Shown here: positions 1 to 8,781 of the stretch, in pieces | Layout of the letters: each line of letters starts with the position of its first letter | Position numbering within the stretch: position 1 is the first letter of the stretch | Position numbers and translations under genes: made by a program | Notes under the pieces: model-generated | What the model was told of the DNA's origin: nothing | Seen by the model: only the letters and a program-made list of their open reading frames with translations | Databases searched by the model: none | From: Streptomyces griseoviridis | Lineage (GTDB): Bacteria; Actinomycetota; Actinomycetes; Streptomycetales; Streptomycetaceae | DNA length: 64,000 nt | Direction of reading: 5' to 3' | Assembly (NCBI GenBank): GCA_014649155.1 | Contig: BMSM01000022.1 | Coordinates: 1 to 64,000, forward strand

Positions 1-96
1 CCCCGAGCCGGCCGCCGCATGAGCCACTCAGGCTTGACAAAGAACATAGAGGCACCCCCCGTCCGCGTGCCGCTCGCCCGCGTGCCGTGCGTCCGG

Positions 97-327
97 CTAC
101 CGCTCGTCCGTCTCGTACAGCTTCACGTCCCGGTTCGCGAACAGGTGGACGTAGCCGCACTGCCAGCAGATCAGGCCGGTCGCCGACTCGTTGGCCCAGG
201 CCATCTTCATGAACTCCATGCCGGAGCTGTTGAGGAGGACGGAACGGTCGCGGAAGCGCTCGCTGCCGCAGACCTGGCAGGTGATCCAGATGTCGCCGAC
301 CGCCGCGCGGACCGGTTTCTTCGCCAT
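97..327 (-). CDS. small zinc-ribbon protein
   Basis: This encodes a 76-residue soluble protein with two CxxC pairs (Cys17/Cys20 and Cys54/Cys57), the spacing of a single zinc-binding ribbon. An open frame reaches 348, but the ATG at 327 has an AGGAG box about ten bases upstream and is preferred. The C-terminus is acidic. No catalytic motif is visible; a structural or nucleic-acid-binding role is possible but is inference. It follows the PucR-like gene on the same strand, separated by an array of 17-bp repeats. Confidence 0.75.
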   Translation of the reverse strand: MAKKPVRAAVGDIWITCQVCGSERFRDRSVLLNSSGMEFMKMAWANESATGLICWQCGYVHLFANRDVKLYETDER

Positions 328-343
328 GGTGCTCTTTCTCCTG

Positions 344-427
344 TTCACAGAGGGGTCGGCTTCACAGAGGGGTCGGCTTCACAGAGGTTCGGCTTCACAG
401 AGGGGTCGGCTTCACAGAGGGTTCGAC
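344..427. repeat. 17-bp tandem repeat, five copies
   Basis: Five head-to-tail copies of ttcacagaggggtcggc start at 344, 361, 378, 394 and 411. The third copy has lost one base and the last is degenerate. The array fills the gap between the zinc-ribbon gene and the PucR-like gene, and the last copy contains the stop codon of the latter. Confidence 0.9.
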
Positions 428-1503
428 GGCCAGCCCAGCAGCCGGGCGCCGATCACCGCGGTCTGGAGGGTGTAGCGGTGGACGGGGTCGGCGGGGTCGG
501 CGCCGGTGATGCGGTGGATGCGGTCGAGGCGGTAGGTGAGGGCGCGCACGCTCAGGGAGAGGCGGCGGGCCGCCTCCGCCGCCACGCAGCCGGAGTCGAA
601 GTACGCGGTGAGGGTGTCCAGCAGGGGCTGGGCGCCGCCGCGGGCCTCGCGCAGCGGGCTGAGGGTGTTCTTCACCAGGTCGGCCATGGCCTGCCGGTCG
701 CGGGTGAGCACCGGGTAGACGAGGAGGTCGGCGGCGCGCAGCACCGGGTCGTCCAGTTCGAGGCGTTCGGCCAGGTCGAGAGCGTTCAGGGCTTCCTCGT
801 AGGACTGGACGACGCCGGCCGCGCCGGGCTGGGCGCGGCCGACGGCGACCTGACCGCCGTCGGTGGCGGCGTGGGCCAGCTTGGCGAAGAAGGTGAGGAT
901 CTCCTGCTGGTCGCCCGGGGCCACGCAGACCAGGCGCCCGTCCTTCGTGGTGAGGAGGATGCGGCGGTCGCCGAAGCGGCCGATCAGCGCGGTCTCCACT
1001 TCCCGGGGGACGGGGTCGCCGTCGTCGTAGGCCACGGCGCCGCGCGCCACGGCGACCGCGTGCTCGTAGGCCAGCCGCAGACCGTACCGCTCGGCGCGCT
1101 GGGCGAGGCGGCCCAGGTCGCTGCGGCCGTAGAGCAGGTCGTCGATGAACTCCCGGCGGGCCGCCTCCTCCTGGCGGACGGCCAGCCGCTGCGCCCGCTC
1201 GTACCCCTCGGCGAGCGCGTCCACCGCCTGGGTGGCGGCGGCCAGCACGCTGTCGGGCGTGACGCCGGGCCCGGCCGGCCAGCCGGCGCGGGTGGCGGTG
1301 AGGTGGGCGACGACCAGGGCGCGCAGTTTGACACCGGCCTCCGCCGCGCGTCTGCCCAGCTCGCGGCGGGTGTCCAGTTCGGCCCGGGTCAGCCGGCGGC
1401 CGGTCGGGGCGGCGTCCGCGAGAAGCGCCGCGTATCCCTCCAGGTAGGCCGCCGGGTCCGGCTGCGCATCGGATCGGTCGTCCGTCACACCCGTCCACCC
1501 CAC
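412..1503 (-). CDS. PucR-family transcriptional regulator
   Basis: The 363-residue product has the PucR plan: a helical N-terminal half of unclear ligand, a central domain around residues 140-260, and a C-terminal helix-turn-helix at about 305-355 (AARRLSLSVRALTYRLDRIH...). The C-terminal HTH is the family hallmark. The start is GTG at 1503; a GTG at 1488 would also serve. PucR regulators usually answer to a small metabolite, but the target is not evident. The nearest same-strand neighbours are the zinc-ribbon gene downstream and the flotillin gene upstream. Confidence 0.85.
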   Translation of the reverse strand: MGWTGVTDDRSDAQPDPAAYLEGYAALLADAAPTGRRLTRAELDTRRELGRRAAEAGVKLRALVVAHLTATRAGWPAGPGVTPDSVLAAATQAVDALAEGYERAQRLAVRQEEAARREFIDDLLYGRSDLGRLAQRAERYGLRLAYEHAVAVARGAVAYDDGDPVPREVETALIGRFGDRRILLTTKDGRLVCVAPGDQQEILTFFAKLAHAATDGGQVAVGRAQPGAAGVVQSYEEALNALDLAERLELDDPVLRAADLLVYPVLTRDRQAMADLVKNTLSPLREARGGAQPLLDTLTAYFDSGCVAAEAARRLSLSVRALTYRLDRIHRITGADPADPVHRYTLQTAVIGARLLGWPSNPL

Positions 1504-1566
1504 CGTGCTCCGTGCATGCCTCTTCCGTGTCGTACCAGCGTAGGCGGGGGTGGGCGCGGGGGGTCG

Positions 1567-3084
1567 TCAGCCGGTGATCTCGACCTTGCCGTCGGCGCCG
1601 GGCCGCTCCGGTGCCGTCTTCCCGGCGGTGAGGTTCTTCAGGAGGCCGGCGAGGTCGACGCCCGTGGTGGCGCCGAGGAGTTCCACGCCCTGGGCGACAT
1701 TGTCGGCGACCGTACGGGAGAGGCTGCTCGCGCCGTCCGTGGAGATCACGGTCATCTTGTCCACGGCGGAGAGCGGCTCCGACGCCTTGGCCACCACCTG
1801 CGGCAGCACCTCCACCAGCATCTGCAGCACCGCCGCGTCACCGTACCGCTCGAAGGCGTCCGCCTTCTTGTGCATCGCCTCGGCCTCGGCCGCGCCCTTC
1901 GCGCCGATCGCCGCGGCCTCCGCCTCGCCCTCCAGCCGGACCGCCTCCGCGATCGCCGCGCGCCGGGACCGCTCGGCCTCGCCCTGCTTGAGCCCCTCGA
2001 TGGCCTGCGCCTCGGCCAGCGCGCCGCGGCGCTGCTTCTCGCCCTCACCGGTCAGCCGGGCCCGCTCGGCCTCGGCCTGGGCGGCGGCGATCTCGGCGGC
2101 GCGCTCGGCCTCCGCCTGCTTCACCCGGGACACCCGGCGGGCCTCGGCCTCCTGCTCGGCCTCGTACCGCGCGGCGTCGGCCGGCTTGCGGACCTCGGTG
2201 TCCAACTGGCGGTCCTTCAGGGCGGCCTGGCGCTCGGCGACCTTCTCCTGCTCGGCGAGGATGTCCTGCTGCCGGGCCGCCTCGGCGAGCGGGCCGGCCG
2301 CGTTGGCGCGGGCCGCGGCCTGGTCGGTCTCGGCCTTGATCTCGGCCTGGCGCAGGTACAGGGTGCGCTGGGCGACCGCGATCTCCTCCTCGGCCTTCAG
2401 CCGGGCCTGCTCGGCCGCGCGCCGGGCGACCGCCTCGGCGATGTCGGCCTCCTGCTTGGCCCGCGCGGCCTCGGGGCGGCCGAGGTCCTCCAGGTAGGAG
2501 CCCTCGGTGGTGATGTCCTGGATCTGGAAGGCGTCCAGGACCAGGCCCTGGCCGGAGAGGCTGGCCTCCGCCTCCTCCGCCACCTGTCCCGCGAAGGCGG
2601 CGCGGTCACGGATGACGTCCTCCACCGACATCCGGCCGACGATCGCCCGCAGCGCGCCGGACAGCACCTCCTGGGTGAAGCCGACGATGCCGTCCTGCTG
2701 CATCAGGAACCGCTGCGCCGCGGCCCGGATCGCGTCCTCCGTGCCGCCCACCTTGACGATGGCGACGCCCTCCAGATGGGCCTTGACGCCGCGCAGTGTC
2801 ACCGCGCCGCGCACGGCGACCGGGATGTGCCGGGAGGACAGGTCGAGGGTGAACTTCTGCTGCACGAACGGCACCACGAAGACGCCGCCGCCGACCACGA
2901 CCTTCTGGCCGCTGTTGTCGGTGAAGATCCGGCCGGTCTCCGGATCAGTGGCCTTCTTGCCGCGCCGGCCGGTGACGATGAACGCCTCGCTCGGCCCGGC
3001 CACCTTGTACCGGCTGACGACGACCAGTGCCAGCAGCACCAGGAGTACGACGACTCCGAGCGCCGCGAACAGGACAGGACTCAT
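1567..3084 (-). CDS. flotillin-like SPFH-domain membrane protein
   Basis: The 505-residue product begins with one transmembrane helix (residues 3-25), followed by an SPFH/band-7 domain to about residue 210. A long Ala/Glu/Arg-rich coiled coil then runs from about 220 to 420, with many AEAE and RRA repeats. This is the flotillin architecture; such proteins oligomerise on the inner leaflet and organise membrane microdomains. The frame stays open far upstream, but the ATG at 3084 places the hydrophobic helix at the very N-terminus. The gene for an NfeD-like protein lies 47 bp upstream on the same strand, the usual flotillin/NfeD pairing. Confidence 0.88.
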   Translation of the reverse strand: MSPVLFAALGVVVLLVLLALVVVSRYKVAGPSEAFIVTGRRGKKATDPETGRIFTDNSGQKVVVGGGVFVVPFVQQKFTLDLSSRHIPVAVRGAVTLRGVKAHLEGVAIVKVGGTEDAIRAAAQRFLMQQDGIVGFTQEVLSGALRAIVGRMSVEDVIRDRAAFAGQVAEEAEASLSGQGLVLDAFQIQDITTEGSYLEDLGRPEAARAKQEADIAEAVARRAAEQARLKAEEEIAVAQRTLYLRQAEIKAETDQAAARANAAGPLAEAARQQDILAEQEKVAERQAALKDRQLDTEVRKPADAARYEAEQEAEARRVSRVKQAEAERAAEIAAAQAEAERARLTGEGEKQRRGALAEAQAIEGLKQGEAERSRRAAIAEAVRLEGEAEAAAIGAKGAAEAEAMHKKADAFERYGDAAVLQMLVEVLPQVVAKASEPLSAVDKMTVISTDGASSLSRTVADNVAQGVELLGATTGVDLAGLLKNLTAGKTAPERPGADGKVEITG

Positions 3085-3131
3085 GGCTGTGCCCCCGTTT
3101 CGCGGAAAGGGTGGGTAGGAAGGGGTGGTGG

Positions 3132-3641
3132 TCAGTCGTCCACCGGGCGGACGAGCACCGACGTCGCGGTCGGGGTCGCCTCCACCCAGACGCGGGTGCC
3201 GCGGGCCAGCGGCTCCGCGCTGCGCGCCGCGCACTTGAGGGGCTGGCCGCCGAGGTGCAGCAGGACCTCGCCGAACCCGTCGGCGGGGATGGCGGTGACC
3301 ACCTTGCCGGGGGTGCCCAGCAACTGCTCCACGGCCGGTGCGACGGCGGTTCGGTCCCGCATCAGCACCCGGCTGAGCCGGTACGCCGCCCAGCCCGTGC
3401 CCGCGCCGGCGAGCACCCCGGCCGCGGTGGCGCCCCCGGGGCCGGACCAGCCGGCGCCGAGCACGATCGCGCCGGTGAAACCCGTCATCGCCAGGAATCC
3501 GGCGACGACCGGCAGCGACAGCCACCCGTCGAGGACGCCGTCCGGCGCACCGTCGAGCACGCCGTCGAGCACGCCGTCGAAGACCAGCGACAGGGCGAGC
3601 AGCACGACCCCCGCGCTGCCCAGTCCGAGAAACCAGGCCAT
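3132..3641 (-). CDS. NfeD-like membrane protein
   Basis: The product has 169 residues with about three hydrophobic segments in the first 100 and a small beta-rich C-terminal domain (about 105-169) that fits an NfeD/OB-fold. NfeD proteins work with flotillins, and the flotillin gene follows 47 bp downstream, so the two probably form an operon. The loop after the first helix holds repeated GVLD units (residues 23-38) encoded by 12-bp DNA repeats. The NfeD assignment rests mainly on architecture and neighbour. Confidence 0.65.
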   Translation of the reverse strand: MAWFLGLGSAGVVLLALSLVFDGVLDGVLDGAPDGVLDGWLSLPVVAGFLAMTGFTGAIVLGAGWSGPGGATAAGVLAGAGTGWAAYRLSRVLMRDRTAVAPAVEQLLGTPGKVVTAIPADGFGEVLLHLGGQPLKCAARSAEPLARGTRVWVEATPTATSVLVRPVDD

Positions 3642-3841
3642 GCGTGCTGTCCCCCTCTCACCCCGTCGCTGACCTCCGGTGCGTCGGATTCTGGCAGTCC
3701 CCGGCTCGGGGCGTCATTGCCGGGTTCCGGCAATCTTTACGTGGCTTTGATGCCGCGTCCCCACCCCTCGCGGACACCGCCGCCCCGGGTGGACCGGGCA
3801 GGGGTGGAACCCGCCGGCCGGACGGGGCAGTCTGTTCCCTC

Positions 3842-5839
3842 GTGACGAGCGTTCCGCAACAGAGTCAGCAGGGCCAGCGCGGCCAACAGGGCGAGCGGTC
3901 CGCGCACATGGTGGTCTGCGGTGACGACGGACTGGCGCACCGGCTCGCCGCCGAACTGCGCGGCGTCTACGGCGAACAGGTCACGCTCGTCGTGCCGCCC
4001 TCCGGGCGACGGGTCCGCCAGCCGGTGGTGGGGCGCGCGCGGGCCGCCTCCGCCGCGCTGCTCGACCTGGTCAACGCGGCCGTCAACCGCGGCGGTACGG
4101 CCGACCCGGCCGGCGGCGGAGGCGGCACGGGTCCGGGCGGCGGCCCCGGGGGCGGCGGGCTGGAGATCGAGGCCGGGGAGCCGACCGAGGACGTGCTCGC
4201 CGGGGCGGGGGTGGGGCGGGCCGCCGCGCTCGCCCTGGTCTACGACGACGACGAGACCAACATCCGCGCCGCCCTCACCGCCCGCCGGCTCAACCCCCGG
4301 CTGCGGCTGGTGCTGCGGCTGTACAACCGGCGGCTCGGCCAGCACATAGAGGAACTCCTCGACCAGGCCGCCGCGTTGGCGACCGGCGAGGCGCGGGCCG
4401 CGCACGGCTTCGACGCCTCCACCACCGTCCTCTCCGACGCCGACACCGCCGCGCCCGCGCTGGCCGCGACCGCGCTGGTGGGCACCAGCAAGATCGTGGA
4501 GACGGACGGGCTGCTGCTGCGCGCGGTGGAACGGCAGCCGCCGCGGCCAGGCGAGGTCGCCGACCCGGGGCTGTGCACGCTGGCGCTGCTGTCCGCGACG
4601 AGCAACGACCCCGCCGGTACGGACGGTTCGGAGGGGAGCGGCGACCAGGGGCCTCGGCTGCTGCCGGACGCGGCGGCCGTGGCGCGGGCGACGGGACGGG
4701 GCACGGTCGTCCTGGAGCAGGTGTCGTACTCCGGGCCCGCGCTGTCCACGAGGGGCGGGGTGGTGCCGCCGTTCGCCTCGCTGTTCTCGCGCCGGCTGCG
4801 GTGGTCGATCGCGGGGCTGGTGGCGTGCGTGGTCGCGCTCGCGGTGGCGCTGACGCTGGTGACCGGGGAGCATCCGCTGCACGCGACGTACGTGACGCTG
4901 CTGGACCTGTTCGCCATCAACGAGCCGGCGCTGGAGGGGACGACCGGGGAGCAGGTCCTCCAACTCCTCACCGGGCTGATGGGGTTGTTGCTGCTGCCGG
5001 TGCTGCTGGCGGCGGTACTGGAGGCGCTGGGCACGTTCCGCACGGCGACGGCGCTGCGGAAGCCGCCGCGGGGGCTCGGCGGGCATGTCGTGCTGCTCGG
5101 GCTCGGGAAGATCGGCACCCGGGTGCTGACGCGGCTGCGGGAGCTGCACATCCCCGTGGTGTGCGTCGAGTCCGATCCCGAGGCGCGCGGGATGGCGACG
5201 GCGCGGCGGCTGCGGGTGCCGGTGGTGCTGGGCGACGTCACGCAGGAGGGGGTGCTGGAGGCGGCGAAGATCCACCGGGCGCACTCACTGCTGGCGCTGA
5301 CCAGCGTCGACACGACGAATCTGGAGGCGGTGCTGTACGCGCGGTCGGTGCGGGCGGATCTGCGGGTGGTGCTGCGGCTGTACGACGACGACTTCGCGAC
5401 GGCCGTGTACCGGACGCTGCGGGCGGCGCACCCCGGGGCGCTGACGCGCAGCCGCAGCGTGACGCATCTGGCGGCGCCCGCCTTCGCCGGGGCGATGATG
5501 GGGCGGCAGATCCTGGGGGCGATCCCGGTCGAGCGGCGGGTGCTGCTGTTCGCGGCGGTGCGGGTGGCGGGGCATCCGCAGTTGGAGGGGCGGACGGTCG
5601 GGGAGGCGTTCCGGGCGGGGGCGTGGCGGGTGCTGGCGCTGGACACGGGGGCCTCCGGCGGCCAGGGGGAGGCCGGTGACGGGGGCGGGGTGGCTCGGGG
5701 GGCGGGGCTGGTGTGGGAGTTGCCGGAGACGTATGTGCTGCGGGGAGAGGACCGGGTGGTGCTGGCCGCCACGCGCAGGGGGCTGGCGGAGTTGATGGGG
5801 CGGCGAGGGCGACGGCGTCCCTCCGGGGGTTCGGAGTGA
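3842..5839 (+). CDS. membrane protein with two TrkA-type NAD-binding domains
   Basis: Starting from GTG 3842, the product has 665 residues. It has an N-terminal Rossmann-like region (about 20-250), a hydrophobic segment at about 320-342, a second hydrophobic stretch at about 370-395, and a second TrkA-N domain with GLGKIG near 415-420. A TrkA-C-like tail (about 590-650) follows. Two RCK-like modules on one chain around a membrane core resemble CASTOR/Pollux-type ion channels or K+ channel gating proteins; control of cation flux is inferred. No canonical K+ selectivity filter (TVGYG) is visible. A longer open frame begins at 3644, but the GTG keeps the Gln-rich start typical of such tails. Confidence 0.75.
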   Translation: MTSVPQQSQQGQRGQQGERSAHMVVCGDDGLAHRLAAELRGVYGEQVTLVVPPSGRRVRQPVVGRARAASAALLDLVNAAVNRGGTADPAGGGGGTGPGGGPGGGGLEIEAGEPTEDVLAGAGVGRAAALALVYDDDETNIRAALTARRLNPRLRLVLRLYNRRLGQHIEELLDQAAALATGEARAAHGFDASTTVLSDADTAAPALAATALVGTSKIVETDGLLLRAVERQPPRPGEVADPGLCTLALLSATSNDPAGTDGSEGSGDQGPRLLPDAAAVARATGRGTVVLEQVSYSGPALSTRGGVVPPFASLFSRRLRWSIAGLVACVVALAVALTLVTGEHPLHATYVTLLDLFAINEPALEGTTGEQVLQLLTGLMGLLLLPVLLAAVLEALGTFRTATALRKPPRGLGGHVVLLGLGKIGTRVLTRLRELHIPVVCVESDPEARGMATARRLRVPVVLGDVTQEGVLEAAKIHRAHSLLALTSVDTTNLEAVLYARSVRADLRVVLRLYDDDFATAVYRTLRAAHPGALTRSRSVTHLAAPAFAGAMMGRQILGAIPVERRVLLFAAVRVAGHPQLEGRTVGEAFRAGAWRVLALDTGASGGQGEAGDGGGVARGAGLVWELPETYVLRGEDRVVLAATRRGLAELMGRRGRRRPSGGSE

Positions 5840-5907
5840 CGCCGCCGGTCGATCACGCCGCCCGTCGCTCACGCCCCGGTCAGGCAGTACGGCCGGCTGC
5901 CACGCCG

Positions 5908-6001
5908 CCCAGGGGGCTCCGCCCCGCCGGACCCCCGGGCCCGTGCCCACCCACCACCCGGCTCGGCCGGCCTGGAGGGCACCGTCGGTGGGTGGGTGGG
6001 C
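5908..6001. terminator. inverted repeats between convergent genes, probable bidirectional terminator
   Basis: Two stem-loops lie between convergent genes. One is a short ggggc/gcccc hairpin at about 5913-5925. The other is an 11-bp stem pairing gcccacccacc (5945-5955) with ggtgggtgggc (5991-6001). There is no U-run, as is usual for Streptomyces terminators. Confidence 0.5.
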
Positions 6002-6010
6002 CGGACGGCG

Positions 6011-7807
6011 TCAGGGCTGGGGAAGGTGACGGGCGGCGAAGTCGAGTTCCAGTGAGACCTGCTTGATGCGCTCGTCGACGACCAGGGAGCCGTGGCCCGC
6101 GTCGTAGCGGTAGACCTCGTGGGTCGCTCCCCTCGCCTCCAGGCGCTTGACGTAGTTCTCGATCTGGCGGATGGGACAGCGGGGGTCGTTGACGCCCGCC
6201 GAGATGTAGACCGGGACCTTGACCTGGTCGACGTAGGTCAGGGGTGAGGACGCCTCGTAGCGCTCGGGGACCTCCTCGGGGGTGCCGCCGAGGAGCGTGC
6301 GGTCGAGGGCCTTCAGCGCCTCCATCTCGTCGTGGTACGCGGTGACGTAGTCGGCGACCGGGACCGCGGCGATGCCCAGCGCCCACGCCTCGGGCTGGAC
6401 GCCGATGCCGAGCAGGGTGAGGTAGCCGCCCCAGGAGCCGCCGGTGAGGATCAGGCGGGCGGGGTCGGCGAGACCGGAGGCCACCGCCCATTCCCGGACC
6501 GCGGCGATGTCCTCCAGTTCGATGAGGCCGACCCGGTGCTTCAGGGCGTCGGTCCAGGCGCGGCCGTAGCCGGTGGAGCCCCGGTAGTTGACCCGGACCA
6601 CCGCGTACCCGTGGTCGACCCAGGCGGCCGGGCCCGCGGCGAAGGAGTCGCTGTCGTGGTACGTCGGGCCGCCGTGGATGTCGAAGACCGTCGGCAGCGG
6701 TCCCGTCGCGCCCGCCGGCCTCTGGACCAGGGCGTGGACCCGGCCGCCGGGGCCCTCCACCCACACGTCCTCCACCGGCACCGAGCCGGGCGACTTCATG
6801 CCGGGCGGCTCCAGGACGACCCGGCCGGTGGTGGAGCGGACCGAGGGCGGCTGGGCGGCCGACGACCACAGGTACTCCACGCTGCCGTCGGGGCGGGCCG
6901 TCGCGCCCGAGACCGTGCCCGCCGGGGTGGGGATCTCCACCAGCGCACGGGTCGTGAGGTCGTAGCGGAACAGCTCGCTGCGGGCCTCGAAGCCGTGCGC
7001 GATCAGCAGGCCGGTGCCGTCCGGGAACCACTCCGCGCTGACGTCCCCGGGCAGCTCCAGCGCGAGGTCGGTCTCCTCTCCCGTCGCCACGTCCCAGACC
7101 AGGGGCTCCCAGCGGCCCCGCCGCTGGTGGCCGATGAGCAGCCGGGTGTCCCCGTCCACGGGGGCGAAGCCGAGCACCTCGAGGCCCAGTTCCTCGGTGC
7201 CGCCCTTGGTGTCGTCCAGCTCGGCGACGACCGTGCCGTCGGGGCGCAGGACGCGCAGCGCCGAGTGCATCGCGTCGCCGTGCTCGGTGTGCTCGACGGC
7301 GATCAGCGAACCGTCGTGGGAGAGGTCGCCGACGCCCGCCGACTCGGGGTGGCGGTAGATCTCCACGGGGGCGTCGTCCCCGCGGGCGAGGTGGATCGTC
7401 GTACCGTCCTCGTCGGTGGAGCGGCCGATCACCGCCGTCCGCCCGTCCCGGCCGAGGGCGAGGCCCGCCGGATAGGAGGGGTCGAGGCCGGGGACCGCGG
7501 CCTCGTCGGGGCCGCCCGCGAAGGGCTGACGACGCCAGATCCCGAACTCGTCGCCGTCCTTGTCGTCGAACCACCAGATCCACGCGCCGTCGGGCGAGAG
7601 CACGCCGTCGGTCGTGCCGTTGGGACGGTCCGTGGCCTGGCGCTGCTCACCGGTGGACCGGTCCCAGGCGTACAGCTCGCTCGTCCCCGTCACATTGGAC
7701 ACGAACAGGGCGCGGTCGGGCGCGTCCTCCGCCCAGTCCGGCAAGGACACCCTCGGCGCGCGGAACCGCTTCTCCCAGTCCGGCATGGACCCGTTGCTCT
7801 CAGTCAT
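6011..7807 (-). CDS. S9-family serine peptidase (acylaminoacyl/dipeptidyl-peptidase type)
   Basis: The product has 598 residues: an N-terminal beta-propeller of about 350 residues and a C-terminal alpha/beta-hydrolase domain. The catalytic triad is readable: Ser458 in GGSWGGY, Asp541 in GVNDPRCP and His572 in YDAGHGS. It should cleave or deacylate short peptides, probably in the cytoplasm because no signal peptide is present. The ATG at 7807 (MTESNGS) is chosen over an upstream GTG-type extension. It is divergent from the SURF1 gene. Confidence 0.9.
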   Translation of the reverse strand: MTESNGSMPDWEKRFRAPRVSLPDWAEDAPDRALFVSNVTGTSELYAWDRSTGEQRQATDRPNGTTDGVLSPDGAWIWWFDDKDGDEFGIWRRQPFAGGPDEAAVPGLDPSYPAGLALGRDGRTAVIGRSTDEDGTTIHLARGDDAPVEIYRHPESAGVGDLSHDGSLIAVEHTEHGDAMHSALRVLRPDGTVVAELDDTKGGTEELGLEVLGFAPVDGDTRLLIGHQRRGRWEPLVWDVATGEETDLALELPGDVSAEWFPDGTGLLIAHGFEARSELFRYDLTTRALVEIPTPAGTVSGATARPDGSVEYLWSSAAQPPSVRSTTGRVVLEPPGMKSPGSVPVEDVWVEGPGGRVHALVQRPAGATGPLPTVFDIHGGPTYHDSDSFAAGPAAWVDHGYAVVRVNYRGSTGYGRAWTDALKHRVGLIELEDIAAVREWAVASGLADPARLILTGGSWGGYLTLLGIGVQPEAWALGIAAVPVADYVTAYHDEMEALKALDRTLLGGTPEEVPERYEASSPLTYVDQVKVPVYISAGVNDPRCPIRQIENYVKRLEARGATHEVYRYDAGHGSLVVDERIKQVSLELDFAARHLPQP

Positions 7808-7929
7808 GGCCCCATAGTGCCCCGAGGTCCCGTTTCCGCGTAGATCCGGTCCCCACCTGTGGACAACCACCTGTGGACAACTCCGACCCCGCGACCGGAC
7901 TCCGCGCGCGAAGCCGTACCGTTGAGGGC

Positions 7930-8748
7930 GTGTACCGGTTTCTGCTGACGCCCCGATGGTGGGGGATCAACGTCTTCGTCGTGCTCGCGATCCCGTTCTG
8001 CATCTTCATGGGGTCCTGGCAGCTGGGCCGGTTCGAGGACCGCGTCGACGACCACCACAGCGCCGACCGGCAGGCCGACTCCGCCCGGCGGCAGGCCGCC
8101 GCCCCGCTGGCCGACCTGCTGCCCGTCGACAAGGCGACCGTCAACCGGCAGGCCACCGCCACCGGCCGGTACGCCGAGCAGTTGCTCGTCCCCGACCGGG
8201 AGCTGGACGGCCGCGAGGGCTACTACGTCCTCACCATGCTGCGCACCGGCTCCGGCGAGGCGCTGCCCGTCGTCCGGGGCTGGCTGCCCGGTGCCGCCGA
8301 TCCGGCGAAGGCCCCGGCCCCGCCGTCCGGCGAGGTCACGGTCACCGGCGCGCTCCAGGCGTCCGAGACCCCCGGGGACAACGGCGTCAGCGCGCGCGGC
8401 GGCCTCCCCGCCGGGCAGACCGCCGCGATCAGCGCGGCCTCGCTGATCAACCTGGTGCCGTACGACGTGTACGACGCGTACGTCACGCTCAACCGGGGCG
8501 ACTCGGGGATGAAGGCCGTCCCGATCAGCGAGACGCAGGACTCCGGCCTGGACCTGAAGGCGTTCCAGAACCTCGGGTACACCGCCGAGTGGTTCGCGTT
8601 CGTCGGCTTCGTGCTCTTCATGTGGTTCCGGCTGCTGCGCCGCGAGGTGGAGCTGGCCCGCGACGCGGAGCTGGGGCTGGCCCCGGCGGACGAGCAGCCC
8701 CTCGCCGATGAGGAGAAGGAGGCGCGGACCCACCCGTCCGGTGTGTGA
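7930..8748 (+). CDS. SURF1-family cytochrome oxidase assembly protein
   Basis: From GTG 7930 the product has 272 residues: a transmembrane helix near residues 12-30 followed by the family signature GSWQLGR, an extracytoplasmic domain with RGW and VPY motifs, and a second helix near 218-240. SURF1 proteins help build cytochrome c oxidase (haem a insertion) in the membrane. The tail is charged and cytoplasmic. The open frame begins at 7873, but the GTG fits the Streptomyces homologues I remember (VYRFLLTPRWW). It ends 33 bp before the convergent sigma-partner gene. Confidence 0.9.
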   Translation: MYRFLLTPRWWGINVFVVLAIPFCIFMGSWQLGRFEDRVDDHHSADRQADSARRQAAAPLADLLPVDKATVNRQATATGRYAEQLLVPDRELDGREGYYVLTMLRTGSGEALPVVRGWLPGAADPAKAPAPPSGEVTVTGALQASETPGDNGVSARGGLPAGQTAAISAASLINLVPYDVYDAYVTLNRGDSGMKAVPISETQDSGLDLKAFQNLGYTAEWFAFVGFVLFMWFRLLRREVELARDAELGLAPADEQPLADEEKEARTHPSGV

Positions 8749-8781
8749 CCGCCGCCGCCCTCCGAGCCATCCCGAGCGGTC

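Noticed and set aside
19..3672. A 1217-codon open frame on the plus strand
   Set aside because: It runs antisense to the PucR, flotillin and NfeD-like genes, has low-complexity Arg/Gly/Leu composition and no recognisable domain. Such frames are common on the other strand of high-GC genes.
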